A stretch of 64,000 bases of DNA. Origin: Xanthocytophaga agilis (GTDB taxonomy: Bacteria; Bacteroidota; Bacteroidia; Cytophagales; 172606-1). Shown here in pieces: positions 8,803 through 17,332 of this stretch (position 1 is its first letter; every line of letters begins with the position of its first letter). A program made the translations under genes and the position numbers. The notes beneath the pieces were generated by a model. The model was given only the letters and a program-made list of their open reading frames with translations. It did not search any database and was not told the DNA's origin. The stretch lies in the NCBI RefSeq assembly GCF_030068605.1, contig NZ_JASJOU010000017.1, forward strand, positions 124,001 to 188,000, written 5' to 3'.

Positions 8803-11800
8803 TTAAAACTTCACAATCAGATTGAATCCGTACCGTCTGCGTCCAGGTAGTGAACCGTATTCAAATCCCTGTCCGTTTCCATTGTTGTAATTGGATTCAG
8901 GATCAATGTTTGGCGTATTTTTATGGATAATCCATAGGTTACGTCCAATTACTCCCAGCGTGACGGTTTTAAAAGGAGTCTTTTTAAGCAGATTGCTTGA
9001 GAAAGTATAGTTCAAACCCAGATCCCGAAGCTTGATATAGCTGGCATCGTAAATAAATGGCTCAGGAATATTGTTACCAATGCTCTGCCAGTAAGCAGCC
9101 GGACTGATAGCAATGTTATTTACGTCACCTTCCTGATTCACTCCTACCCCAATATATCCCCGGTTGGCGCGGTCTACATAGTAAGGGCTGGTTGGATCAT
9201 CTACATTTGCTTCCTGTCCTGCTTGTTGCGCAGCGCGCTGTGCCGCCTGTCTTTCCTGTTGGTATTCGTTCCATGAATCACGACCTGCCTCTGTGTTGGC
9301 ATGAGAGCCATTCATATGCATGGTCATATTGCTCATAGAGAAAATATCTCCTCCCATGCGGATATCAATAGCAGCTTTGATCTGAAATCCTTTATAGGAC
9401 ACAGATGTAATCACTCCTCCTGTCCAGTTGGGCAGTGTATTACCTAATGAAATCGGCTGGGTAGTAGGCAGTGGCTCGCCATTGCTGCTGTTAAAGACAC
9501 GGTTTCCATTCTCATCCCGTAAAAAGCCATTGCCTTTGATAGTACCAAAAGGCTTGCCTTTTTCAGCAATGATCGTAGCCCCTGCCCAGCGAGCTTCTGC
9601 CACTGTAAAGGTTTCCAGCAGATCACTAAGTTCGACCACTTTATTAACGTTTTTCGCAAAGTTCAGAGACAGATCCCATTGGAAACCGTTATCCAAACGT
9701 ACAGGTGTGGTAGTCAGCAATAATTCAACGCCGCGGTTTCTAAGTTTGGCGGCATTCAGGGAAGCGGTGTTAAAGCCTGTTGTTTCAGGAACTGTAATAT
9801 CCAGCAATACATCATTGGTCACTTCATCGTAATAGGTTAGATCAATTCCAATCCGGTCCTGAAACAAACGAACATCGGCACCGACCTCAAAGGAAGTTTT
9901 GATCTGAGGTTTTAACTGGGCATTGGGAATAGAACCTCCCAGAATTTCGCCCATTGGATAACCTCGTATGGTACGACCTGTTAAACTATAAGCAAAGGTA
10001 GTCTTGTACGGATCAAAATCACTTCCCACCTGCCCAAGTGAAGTTCTCAGCTTGGCAAAAGATAAGACAGGCGAGCTGATTTGAAAGGCATCAGAAAGCA
10101 CAAAGCTAACATCAGCCGAAGGATAGAAGAATGAATTGTTCTGAGGTGGTAATGTTGAAGCCCAATCGTTTCTTCCCTGCAAATTCAAAAACAAAAACTC
10201 CTTATAACTCAATTGAGCACTGGCAAAGACTGACTGAATTTCTTTCCGGTTATCAAACGGCTGAATGAGTTTCTCTGAGAAATTCACCAAATTGGCTGTG
10301 CCTGGTTCGATGATCTGAGTACCTGAAATGTTATTGCCCTTACTGCGGTATTTCATCAGGTTGGCTCCAAGCATAGCTGAAAGCTTCAGAGTTGAACTCA
10401 GATCCTTGTTAAAATTCAATAACCCCTGAAAATTGGTTTCTTTGGTATTCATTGAAAGCTGATTCAACGCACCTCCATCATAAGCAGGGGTATACTTGTC
10501 ATAGAAGTTTTCGTGAGTAAATGAGAAGAAGTCCGTTCCGGCCTGCAGATTCAAACTAAACAGATGGTTGAGTTTATATGTAAGATTGATATACCCTCCG
10601 GTTCTTTCTTTCGAACTGCGATTGAACGTTTTGTTCAGCGTCCAGTAAGGATTGGCACGATAGATATTGCCTGTATAGTTTTTGTAGGTGCCATCCGGAT
10701 TCATATAATCCTGGAGCCAGGCCTGATCAAAGTTGGCAGCCAGTCCCAGCAAGCCATTGCCAATATTGGTTACCTCATCAGTCAGTGCCGGACGATTACG
10801 TACCTGCTCAAGAGCATAATTGATCTTAGTATCTACCGAAAGTTTTTCTGTGATCTTGGAAGTAGCCCGGATAGCAATAATGTTTTTATCATATCCGCTT
10901 TTGGGTACAATATCTTCATTTGTGATATTGGAGTAGGACAACCGAGCTGTGTTGCCATCTTTTCCGCCAGAGACGGCAAGTGTGTTCATAAATGTCTTAC
11001 CTGTCCGAAAGAATCCCTGAATGTTATCATCCATATAACGATAAGGTCTTACTGTACCATCGGCTTGAGTGATAGTTTCAAAATCTTCAAAACGTGGTCC
11101 CCAATTACTGGTGATATTACGTGCCTGCAAAGGATCTGTAGGAAAGATACCATCATTCCCCTGCCCATACGTTTTCTGACGAGCATCCATACGGGTAGAA
11201 ATCTGATCCAGTGTAAATGAACTATTAAATTCCACTCCAATACCTTTGTTAGCTTTTCCGTTTTTGGTAGTAATCAGAATAACTCCATTCAGTGCCCGGC
11301 TTCCATATAGTGCAGCCGCGGCAGAACCTTTCAATACAGAAATAGACTCAATATCATTTGGATTTATATCCGAAAGGCCATCTCCCAAGTCAAATCCTCC
11401 CCATTGGCTGGCACTTCCTATGTTTCCGTTTACAGCCGGTACCCCATCAATTACATACAAAGGCTGATTGCTCCCCTGTAACTCCCGAATTCCCCGTATC
11501 ACTACCCGGCTTGACCCTGTAGGACCAGCTGTAGTAGAGGAAATATTTACCCCAGCTACTTTTCCAGCAATGGAAGCAATCGGATTAGTCTCACCATTAT
11601 TGGCAATGTTTTCACTTCCCACATCCGAAACGGCATATCCAAGAGCCTTTTTCTCACGCTTAATCCCCAGAGCTGTAACTGTTACCTCTGACAGAAGTTG
11701 CTCATCGGTAGAAAGTGCGATGTCAATGGTAGTCTGATTGGTAATTGTAATCTCTTTTGAGCTATAGCCGATAAAGGAGAATACAAGAACAGCTCCTTTG

Positions 11801-12018
11801 GTTACCTCAATAGAATAGCGACCTTCTGTGTCCGAAGTGGTGCCCTGATTGGTGCCCTTTAGAAGGACAGACACACCCGGCAAGGGTTCATTGCTTTTTC
11901 CCTCAGTAACTTTTCCCTGAATGGAGAATGTCTGGGAAGTGCTTTGTGCTTGTGCAAATGGTATGGATATACACAAAGTAAGTAACATGACGCAGAAAAG
12001 CGTAAAATTTCTCTTCAT
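8803..12018 (-). CDS. SusC/RagA-type TonB-linked outer-membrane transporter
   Basis: This 1071-residue protein has a signal peptide ending near AQAQS, then a carboxypeptidase-D regulatory-like Ig domain (about 30-115; IQGKVTEGKSNEPLPGVSVLLKG). A TonB-box region and the plug domain follow (about 120-240), with AGVNISSTTAGPTGSSRVVIRGIRE and PLYVIDGVPAVNG, and then a large beta-barrel ending in a terminal phenylalanine (RYGFNLIVKF). It imports ligands captured by SusD using TonB energy. It is the first gene of the susC-susD-ASST operon. A TAnnTTTG-type element and a direct-repeat operator lie about 100-170 bp upstream. Confidence 0.96.
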   Translation of the reverse strand: MKRNFTLFCVMLLTLCISIPFAQAQSTSQTFSIQGKVTEGKSNEPLPGVSVLLKGTNQGTTSDTEGRYSIEVTKGAVLVFSFIGYSSKEITITNQTTIDIALSTDEQLLSEVTVTALGIKREKKALGYAVSDVGSENIANNGETNPIASIAGKVAGVNISSTTAGPTGSSRVVIRGIRELQGSNQPLYVIDGVPAVNGNIGSASQWGGFDLGDGLSDINPNDIESISVLKGSAAAALYGSRALNGVILITTKNGKANKGIGVEFNSSFTLDQISTRMDARQKTYGQGNDGIFPTDPLQARNITSNWGPRFEDFETITQADGTVRPYRYMDDNIQGFFRTGKTFMNTLAVSGGKDGNTARLSYSNITNEDIVPKSGYDKNIIAIRATSKITEKLSVDTKINYALEQVRNRPALTDEVTNIGNGLLGLAANFDQAWLQDYMNPDGTYKNYTGNIYRANPYWTLNKTFNRSSKERTGGYINLTYKLNHLFSLNLQAGTDFFSFTHENFYDKYTPAYDGGALNQLSMNTKETNFQGLLNFNKDLSSTLKLSAMLGANLMKYRSKGNNISGTQIIEPGTANLVNFSEKLIQPFDNRKEIQSVFASAQLSYKEFLFLNLQGRNDWASTLPPQNNSFFYPSADVSFVLSDAFQISSPVLSFAKLRTSLGQVGSDFDPYKTTFAYSLTGRTIRGYPMGEILGGSIPNAQLKPQIKTSFEVGADVRLFQDRIGIDLTYYDEVTNDVLLDITVPETTGFNTASLNAAKLRNRGVELLLTTTPVRLDNGFQWDLSLNFAKNVNKVVELSDLLETFTVAEARWAGATIIAEKGKPFGTIKGNGFLRDENGNRVFNSSNGEPLPTTQPISLGNTLPNWTGGVITSVSYKGFQIKAAIDIRMGGDIFSMSNMTMHMNGSHANTEAGRDSWNEYQQERQAAQRAAQQAGQEANVDDPTSPYYVDRANRGYIGVGVNQEGDVNNIAISPAAYWQSIGNNIPEPFIYDASYIKLRDLGLNYTFSSNLLKKTPFKTVTLGVIGRNLWIIHKNTPNIDPESNYNNGNGQGFEYGSLPGRRRYGFNLIVKF

Positions 12019-12118
12019 AAAGAATTAGTGGTATAAAATTTCGCATCACACTTCATTACTAAAAGATAGTTTCACATATATCTATATAGCAATGTTTTTA
12101 TTTGGCTGGCTGTTTATG

Positions 12119-12126
12119 CAAAACTA
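12119..12126 (-). promoter_or_regulatory. TAnnTTTG -7 element of the susCD-ASST operon
   Basis: On the minus strand the sequence reads TAGTTTTG, a match to the Bacteroidota -7 consensus, 101 bp before the susC start. There is no TTTG at the usual -33 spacing; instead the direct-repeat operator begins 21 bp further upstream, as expected of an activator-dependent promoter. Confidence 0.5.
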
Positions 12127-12147
12127 ACTGGAAGAGGCATTGAGGAT

Positions 12148-12188
12148 GGTATCCAAATGTTACATAATAGGTATTCAAATGTTACATA
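12148..12188. promoter_or_regulatory. Tandem 19-bp direct repeat, probable HTCS operator
   Basis: GGTATCCAAATGTTACATA (12148-12166) and GGTATTCAAATGTTACATA (12170-12188) differ at one base and have a 22-bp period, about two helical turns. They lie immediately upstream of the susC -7 element. Direct repeats of this size and phasing are the usual target of AraC-type DNA-binding domains, and the neighbouring HTCS regulator carries such a domain. Confidence 0.6.
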
Positions 12189-12513
12189 GAATCTTATCTG
12201 CAAGACAGCAGAGAATTTTGAAAGCAACTGTGTCCTGTTAGCATTGGGCCCATCTAGAAAGAAATCCAGGAAAAGTTGTGTAAATGCTTATATAGGGGAA
12301 TAAACTCTGACTATAACTCCGGTTAATTTGAAAAAATATCCAAACTATGATCAATATGGGTCACTGACTGGAAGTCCGGTCATTTTCCTAATCAATGGCA
12401 AAGTGATTGTAAAAATGTTCAGCGGAAAAAGTGACCAGAGTTTAATCAGGTACAAAATGGCCAAAACGCTGTTCAGTTTTGGGTTTGACCATACTTCTGT
12501 TCGCTTTTAGTTT

Positions 12514-12555
12514 TGACTGGAAGTACATTCTACAGAATGAACGTACTTCCAGTCA
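12514..12555 (+). terminator. Hairpin with T-run between the susC promoter and the HTCS gene
   Basis: TGACTGGAAGTAC (12514-12526) pairs perfectly with GTACTTCCAGTCA (12543-12555); the loop can extend the stem with ATTC/GAAT. On the plus strand it is followed by TTTTTG, as in an intrinsic terminator. The TGACTGG core recurs at 12365-12371 and, inverted, at 12605-12611. No convincing plus-strand gene precedes it, so it may terminate an untranslated RNA, or be a regulatory palindrome. Confidence 0.45.
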
Positions 12556-12676
12556 TTTTTGTCAGTGATTGGTATTCTGTTCAAAATCGACAACTATCCG
12601 AATACCAGTCAATCTATTCACAGACCACAGTTACAATCAACATGCAAAAAATAACAAGATGAGTTTTCACTTGCCA

Positions 12677-15600
12677 CTATCCATTCACAAGACTTCGCTT
12701 ACGTGTCAGATAGGCAGAAGGTAATTCTCCAAAATGTTGCCTGAAGTATTTTGCAAAATACTTGGGATTGTTGAATCCTACCTGATAGGCAATCTCTGCA
12801 ATGGTCAACTGGCTTTCTTCCAGCAGCTGACGGGATCTTTCCAGACGAATTACCCGAATGAAATCAAGAGGTGATCTTTCGGTTAGTGCCTGCAATTTAC
12901 GATACAGATGGATGCGACTCATACCTAACTCCAGACTCAGCGTTTCCACAGAAAAGTCCGGGTTTGACATATTCTTTTCTACGATTCCAATGGCTTTTCG
13001 GATTAGCTTTTCATCCAGTGGGGTAATTGGTATGTCTTTGCCCTGAATGCGAATCTGCTGAGTAAAGGCATTGCGTGCGGCTTGCTGCTGACTAAGCAGA
13101 CTTTTGATCTTTGATTCAAGAATTCCAAAATGGAAGGGTTTTTCTGTATAATCCTGTGCCCCTGTCTGATAACCTTCCAGTTGTTGCTCTTCCTCACTTC
13201 GGGCAGTAAGCAATAAAACAGGAATGTGGGCTGTTTTTACATCCGATTTTACTTGCTGACACAACTCAAGCCCGTTCATTTGTGGCATCATAATATCGGA
13301 AATAATCAGGTCTGGCAATTCACTTAAGGCTTTCTGCCAACCCTCCTCCCCATTTTTCGCCTCTACAATCCGGTACCTGTCACACAGACTCTCTTTCAGA
13401 TACTCACGAAACTCTTCATGATCCTCTACCAGCAAAATTGTAGCCTTTTCATCACTGGTTGTGCTTTCGCAATTGATTGTAGCATCCAGCACAGTATCGG
13501 CTGGTATTTTACGATTTGGTATAGACTTATTCTCAGAGACAGGTGCTGAAACTAACTGCATATCTTCAAAAGCCACAGTCCCTTTTTTTGAAATCTCTTT
13601 AAGTGACTTGTCATGTTGAACTGTTTTATTAATTTCTCTTGTAAAGGGTAAACAAACAGTGAAACAGCTTCCTTGCTGAGGGCTACTCTGTACAGAAATT
13701 TTACCACCATGCAGATTCACAAACTCTTTGGTAATAGAAAGACCTATTCCACTCCCCTGATTGATCATACTGGTAGGAATTTCATTTTGTACAAAGCGGT
13801 CAAAGATCTTCTCTTCCATTCCTGGGCTAATACCTATGCCAGAATCCTGAACATCAATCTGCAGAAAAGGAACAGCATCTTTATAGTTAATCGTCGTATA
13901 GACTGATACCCTTCCCTCTTCAGGAGTAAATTTGAAAGCATTGGATAAAAGGTTAAAAAGAATCTTTTCCAGCTTATCGGCATCATAATCCATATACAGT
14001 TCCTCTACTTCTGAATGAAAAGAGAGGCTCAACCTCTTTTTCTCAGACAGATCTGAAAAAGCCAGGGTTGTATCACGAATAAAACCAATCACCTCTCCTC
14101 TACTGGGAGCAAGTTTAATCTTTTCCAGTTCGATTTTTCGCAGGTCCAGCAACTGATTGACAAGATTCAATAATCGTTTGGCATTTCGATCAATCAAACG
14201 TAACTGGTTATGCAACCCCGACACTTCATATGGATGTGGATCGGTCGAGTGCTGTAACAATCGTTCTAGAGGTGAAAGGATCAAAGTCAGAGGTGTACGA
14301 AACTCATGGCTGACATTAGTAAAGAACTGAATTTTAAGCTGATCCAACTCATGCATCCGAAGTGCTTCTTTTCGCTGTTGTTCATATTCAAACCGGATTC
14401 GCTGCCGTTGCTCTACCAGTCGTTTGGATAGATACAATAGTAGAAGAAACAAAAAGCCATATATACATAAGGCGGTTTTGGTAAGCCAGAGAGGAGGCAA
14501 AACGGTAATTGTTAACTGGGTAATGCCTGAAGCCCACTCCCCTACCTCATTACAAGCCTGCACTTTGAATACATACGATCCAGCGTTCAGATTGGTATAA
14601 GTTGCCTTGCGCGAAAGGTCCGAATATGTCCACTGCCTGTCAAAGCCCTCTAACTTATACCGATAACGATTTTTTCCTGGATGAAAGAAGTCCATAGCTG
14701 CAAATTCAATAGCAAATACATTTTGAGAATGATCCAGTGTAATTTCCCTGGTTTTATCAAGTGGCAGAGGAAGAATGATACCACTGTCAAATGTCTCTCC
14801 TATTCCTACCTTTTTATTGAACAGATAAAAATCGGAAAGTACAACAACTGGTGCCTGGGCAGAAGTTACAATCTGCTCGGGATAAAATTGGTTATAACCT
14901 CTGGCCCCTCCAAAGAGAAGCTCTCCCGACCGGGTTCTCAATGCAGCATTTTCGTTAAACTCTTTACCTTGCAAACCATCTGATTCATCATAGTTGGCAA
15001 AAGTCAAGGTAAGGTCTTTCGTAAAACACGCATTACCTTTTACACCTGTTTTAACAATGTGGGCACAGGTTATACCAGCGGGTGTACCAAACCAGAGATT
15101 ACCTGCCTTATCTTCTACAAGGGATAGAATGGTATTATGTGCAAGTCCCTCTTCTTTTCGAAAGACACGAAAACTATTAGTGTATTCATCCAAAACACAG
15201 AGGCCTTCATGCGTACCTACCCAAAGTAATCCACGACTGTCTTTGTAAAGTGCATGAATGAGATTATTACTTAGAGCTGTAGTATTTTGAGCGTTGCTCA
15301 GGTAATGGGTAAACCGATTTGTAGTATAATCATACTTTTCCAGTCCATACGAAGTACCTACCCAGATAAACCCATGTCGATCCTCAACGATTTCACTTAC
15401 ATAGCTGGCATGGATGGAGTGAGGTGCACCACTGGCATAATGGGTAAATTTTCCTGTCTTAGGATCTAATCGCTCCAATCCTCCATCCAGGGTACCAATC
15501 CAGATTTGACCTTTGGAATCTTCAAACAATTCCCAGATACTATCATCCGAAATACTGTTTTTATCGGTAGCCTGATGACGATAGGTTATAGACTTTTTTC

Positions 15601-17008
15601 CATCAAAACAACTCAATCCCCCATAATATGTTCCTATCCATAGCTTCTTTTCTTTATCTATCAGCAAGCTCACCACTACATTGCTGCCAATACTGCCGGG
15701 TCCGCTCTGGTAAGAGGTATACGTATTGGTCTTGTGATCAAAATAAATCAGTCCTCCTCCATTAGCTCCCATCCAGAGGTTTCCTTTTTCGTCTTCCACA
15801 AAACGGTTGAAGTCATTGTAGGGTAGCCCTTTGGGCATGGAACGGTTGGTCTGATAGAGTGGAAAGCGAAAGATATTCTCGTGGTAGTAATTCACGCCAT
15901 CCTTATAGGTTCCAGCCCAGATGATACCTGTCTGATCTTTATACAGGCTGTTGATTGTATTCTGACTCAAACTTTTACTGTTGTCGGGATCATGGAGCAA
16001 ATAGCTCATCTGCCAGTTTTGTTTATTGACCAGGTTAATCCCACCATGATCGGTTCCAATCCAGATCAGTCCCTGATTATCTTCTACAATACCTTGAATG
16101 ATATTTGATTTGAGTCTGATATGTGGAGAATCTTTATCTGCTTTCAGAAATGTTCTGCTTTTTGTGTTGAAATAAAACGCTCCCAGATTAGCCCGGAGCA
16201 CATATAGCCACAGATCACCGTCACGATCAGCAATCAGGTTAAAATTTTGACCATTCTGCAGAGCATGAGCTTTATAATCATCTCGTAAAGAAGTATTCCG
16301 ATACAGTATTTGATAAGAAATCGGATCAAGCTGACATAACACCCCACTCTTATAGACAATCCAGAGCCTACCCTGTTTATCTTCCACAAATGAAGATATT
16401 TGTTGGTCAGGAGGGAGAGTAGCTTTGGGGCTCAAAGACTTGTCCGGAGAAGAGGAAAGGTCTAGGTGAATAACTTTCTTATCCTCTTTTGCCTGATAGA
16501 CATACAACCCGGTCGTGGTGTGTATAAACCAATAGTTACCCTTACTATCTTTTACAATATCCCTCACAGCTCCGTCCGGAAGGGAAAACTGAGCAGCATA
16601 TTGTCTTGTATTGCGAATAAAATTCTCTTTATCAGGGTCATAAATACATACACCTTCAATAGTAGTTACCCAAATCTTTCCAAGTGGATCTTCAAAAAGT
16701 TTGATGATGTGGCTATTGAGCAAAGAGGTACTATCACGAATCTGATGACGAAATACTTTGATAGTATGCCCATCAAACCGATTGAGCCCGGAAATAGTCC
16801 CGAACCATAAGTAACCTTTACTATCCTTAAGAAAACAGATAACCTGATTATTGGACAACCCATTGGCAGCGTCCAGCTTCATAAACCGATAGTGAGAAGA
16901 AGCATTCTTGACAGACGAAACAGAGGTTGGCTCAATGGAAATCTGGGAGAAACCGGAAATAATCCTGAAAGAGAAAAGCAGTAGTAAGATACAAATCTTC
17001 TTTTGCAT
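12677..17008 (-). CDS. Hybrid two-component system regulator (HTCS), SusCD-linked
   Basis: The ATG at 17008 opens a signal peptide (KKICILLLLFSFRIISGFSQ), giving 1443 residues. A double periplasmic propeller of reg_prop repeats (GYLWFGTISGLNRFDG and similar) spans roughly residues 40-720, followed by a Y_Y_Y domain (about 730-800) and one membrane helix. Then come a HisKA domain with the phospho-acceptor His near residue 900 (NVSHEFRTPL) and an ATPase domain (LLSNAFKF; DSGIGI; GSGIGLSI). The receiver domain has its Asp near 1238 (IISDIMMPQMNG), and an AraC-type helix-turn-helix occupies about 1350-1440. Such one-protein phosphorelays sense glycan fragments in the periplasm and activate the adjacent susC operon; the direct repeat at 12148-12188 is the likely target. 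Confidence 0.96.
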   Translation of the reverse strand: MQKKICILLLLFSFRIISGFSQISIEPTSVSSVKNASSHYRFMKLDAANGLSNNQVICFLKDSKGYLWFGTISGLNRFDGHTIKVFRHQIRDSTSLLNSHIIKLFEDPLGKIWVTTIEGVCIYDPDKENFIRNTRQYAAQFSLPDGAVRDIVKDSKGNYWFIHTTTGLYVYQAKEDKKVIHLDLSSSPDKSLSPKATLPPDQQISSFVEDKQGRLWIVYKSGVLCQLDPISYQILYRNTSLRDDYKAHALQNGQNFNLIADRDGDLWLYVLRANLGAFYFNTKSRTFLKADKDSPHIRLKSNIIQGIVEDNQGLIWIGTDHGGINLVNKQNWQMSYLLHDPDNSKSLSQNTINSLYKDQTGIIWAGTYKDGVNYYHENIFRFPLYQTNRSMPKGLPYNDFNRFVEDEKGNLWMGANGGGLIYFDHKTNTYTSYQSGPGSIGSNVVVSLLIDKEKKLWIGTYYGGLSCFDGKKSITYRHQATDKNSISDDSIWELFEDSKGQIWIGTLDGGLERLDPKTGKFTHYASGAPHSIHASYVSEIVEDRHGFIWVGTSYGLEKYDYTTNRFTHYLSNAQNTTALSNNLIHALYKDSRGLLWVGTHEGLCVLDEYTNSFRVFRKEEGLAHNTILSLVEDKAGNLWFGTPAGITCAHIVKTGVKGNACFTKDLTLTFANYDESDGLQGKEFNENAALRTRSGELLFGGARGYNQFYPEQIVTSAQAPVVVLSDFYLFNKKVGIGETFDSGIILPLPLDKTREITLDHSQNVFAIEFAAMDFFHPGKNRYRYKLEGFDRQWTYSDLSRKATYTNLNAGSYVFKVQACNEVGEWASGITQLTITVLPPLWLTKTALCIYGFLFLLLLYLSKRLVEQRQRIRFEYEQQRKEALRMHELDQLKIQFFTNVSHEFRTPLTLILSPLERLLQHSTDPHPYEVSGLHNQLRLIDRNAKRLLNLVNQLLDLRKIELEKIKLAPSRGEVIGFIRDTTLAFSDLSEKKRLSLSFHSEVEELYMDYDADKLEKILFNLLSNAFKFTPEEGRVSVYTTINYKDAVPFLQIDVQDSGIGISPGMEEKIFDRFVQNEIPTSMINQGSGIGLSITKEFVNLHGGKISVQSSPQQGSCFTVCLPFTREINKTVQHDKSLKEISKKGTVAFEDMQLVSAPVSENKSIPNRKIPADTVLDATINCESTTSDEKATILLVEDHEEFREYLKESLCDRYRIVEAKNGEEGWQKALSELPDLIISDIMMPQMNGLELCQQVKSDVKTAHIPVLLLTARSEEEQQLEGYQTGAQDYTEKPFHFGILESKIKSLLSQQQAARNAFTQQIRIQGKDIPITPLDEKLIRKAIGIVEKNMSNPDFSVETLSLELGMSRIHLYRKLQALTERSPLDFIRVIRLERSRQLLEESQLTIAEIAYQVGFNNPKYFAKYFRQHFGELPSAYLTRKRSLVNG

Positions 17009-17332
17009 CGGGTTTGTCTTGTAAATAGAAAGGTATACCAGGCTAATAGGATCCAATATACTATTTATTCATCAGATATGATACCCTATTTACAGAAATG
17101 GATCAAAACAGGGTTGGAAAGGCTACTATTTTTATCCTAAAATCGTGAGAATAGGTATTCTCAACACAGATGTAATAGAACTGCAGAAAAAGAAAAATCC
17201 ATAACCCAACAAATGCTTTCTTTTGTACTATACTGATTACGAACCTTTTCAGATCCAGATTCTTGTAAGTTAGCCAGTTTGGATTCTGAAAGCGTTTACC
17301 TCAGTCACACCGATCTAAACCAACACTATAGT
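17009..17332. other. Divergent intergenic region between the HTCS and DUF4114 genes
   Basis: This 324-bp stretch separates the minus-strand HTCS gene from the plus-strand secreted protein and must contain both promoters. I saw no consensus TAnnTTTG element with proper spacing and no repeat. Confidence 0.4.

Noticed and set aside
10564-11220. 218-codon plus-strand ORF inside the first susC gene
   Set aside because: It lies fully antisense to a well-supported SusC coding region and shows no domain.
12328-12510. 60-codon plus-strand ORF before the TGACTGG hairpin
   Set aside because: It has a TTG start and no recognisable domain; I kept only the hairpin and mention the ORF as a possibility in a finding.
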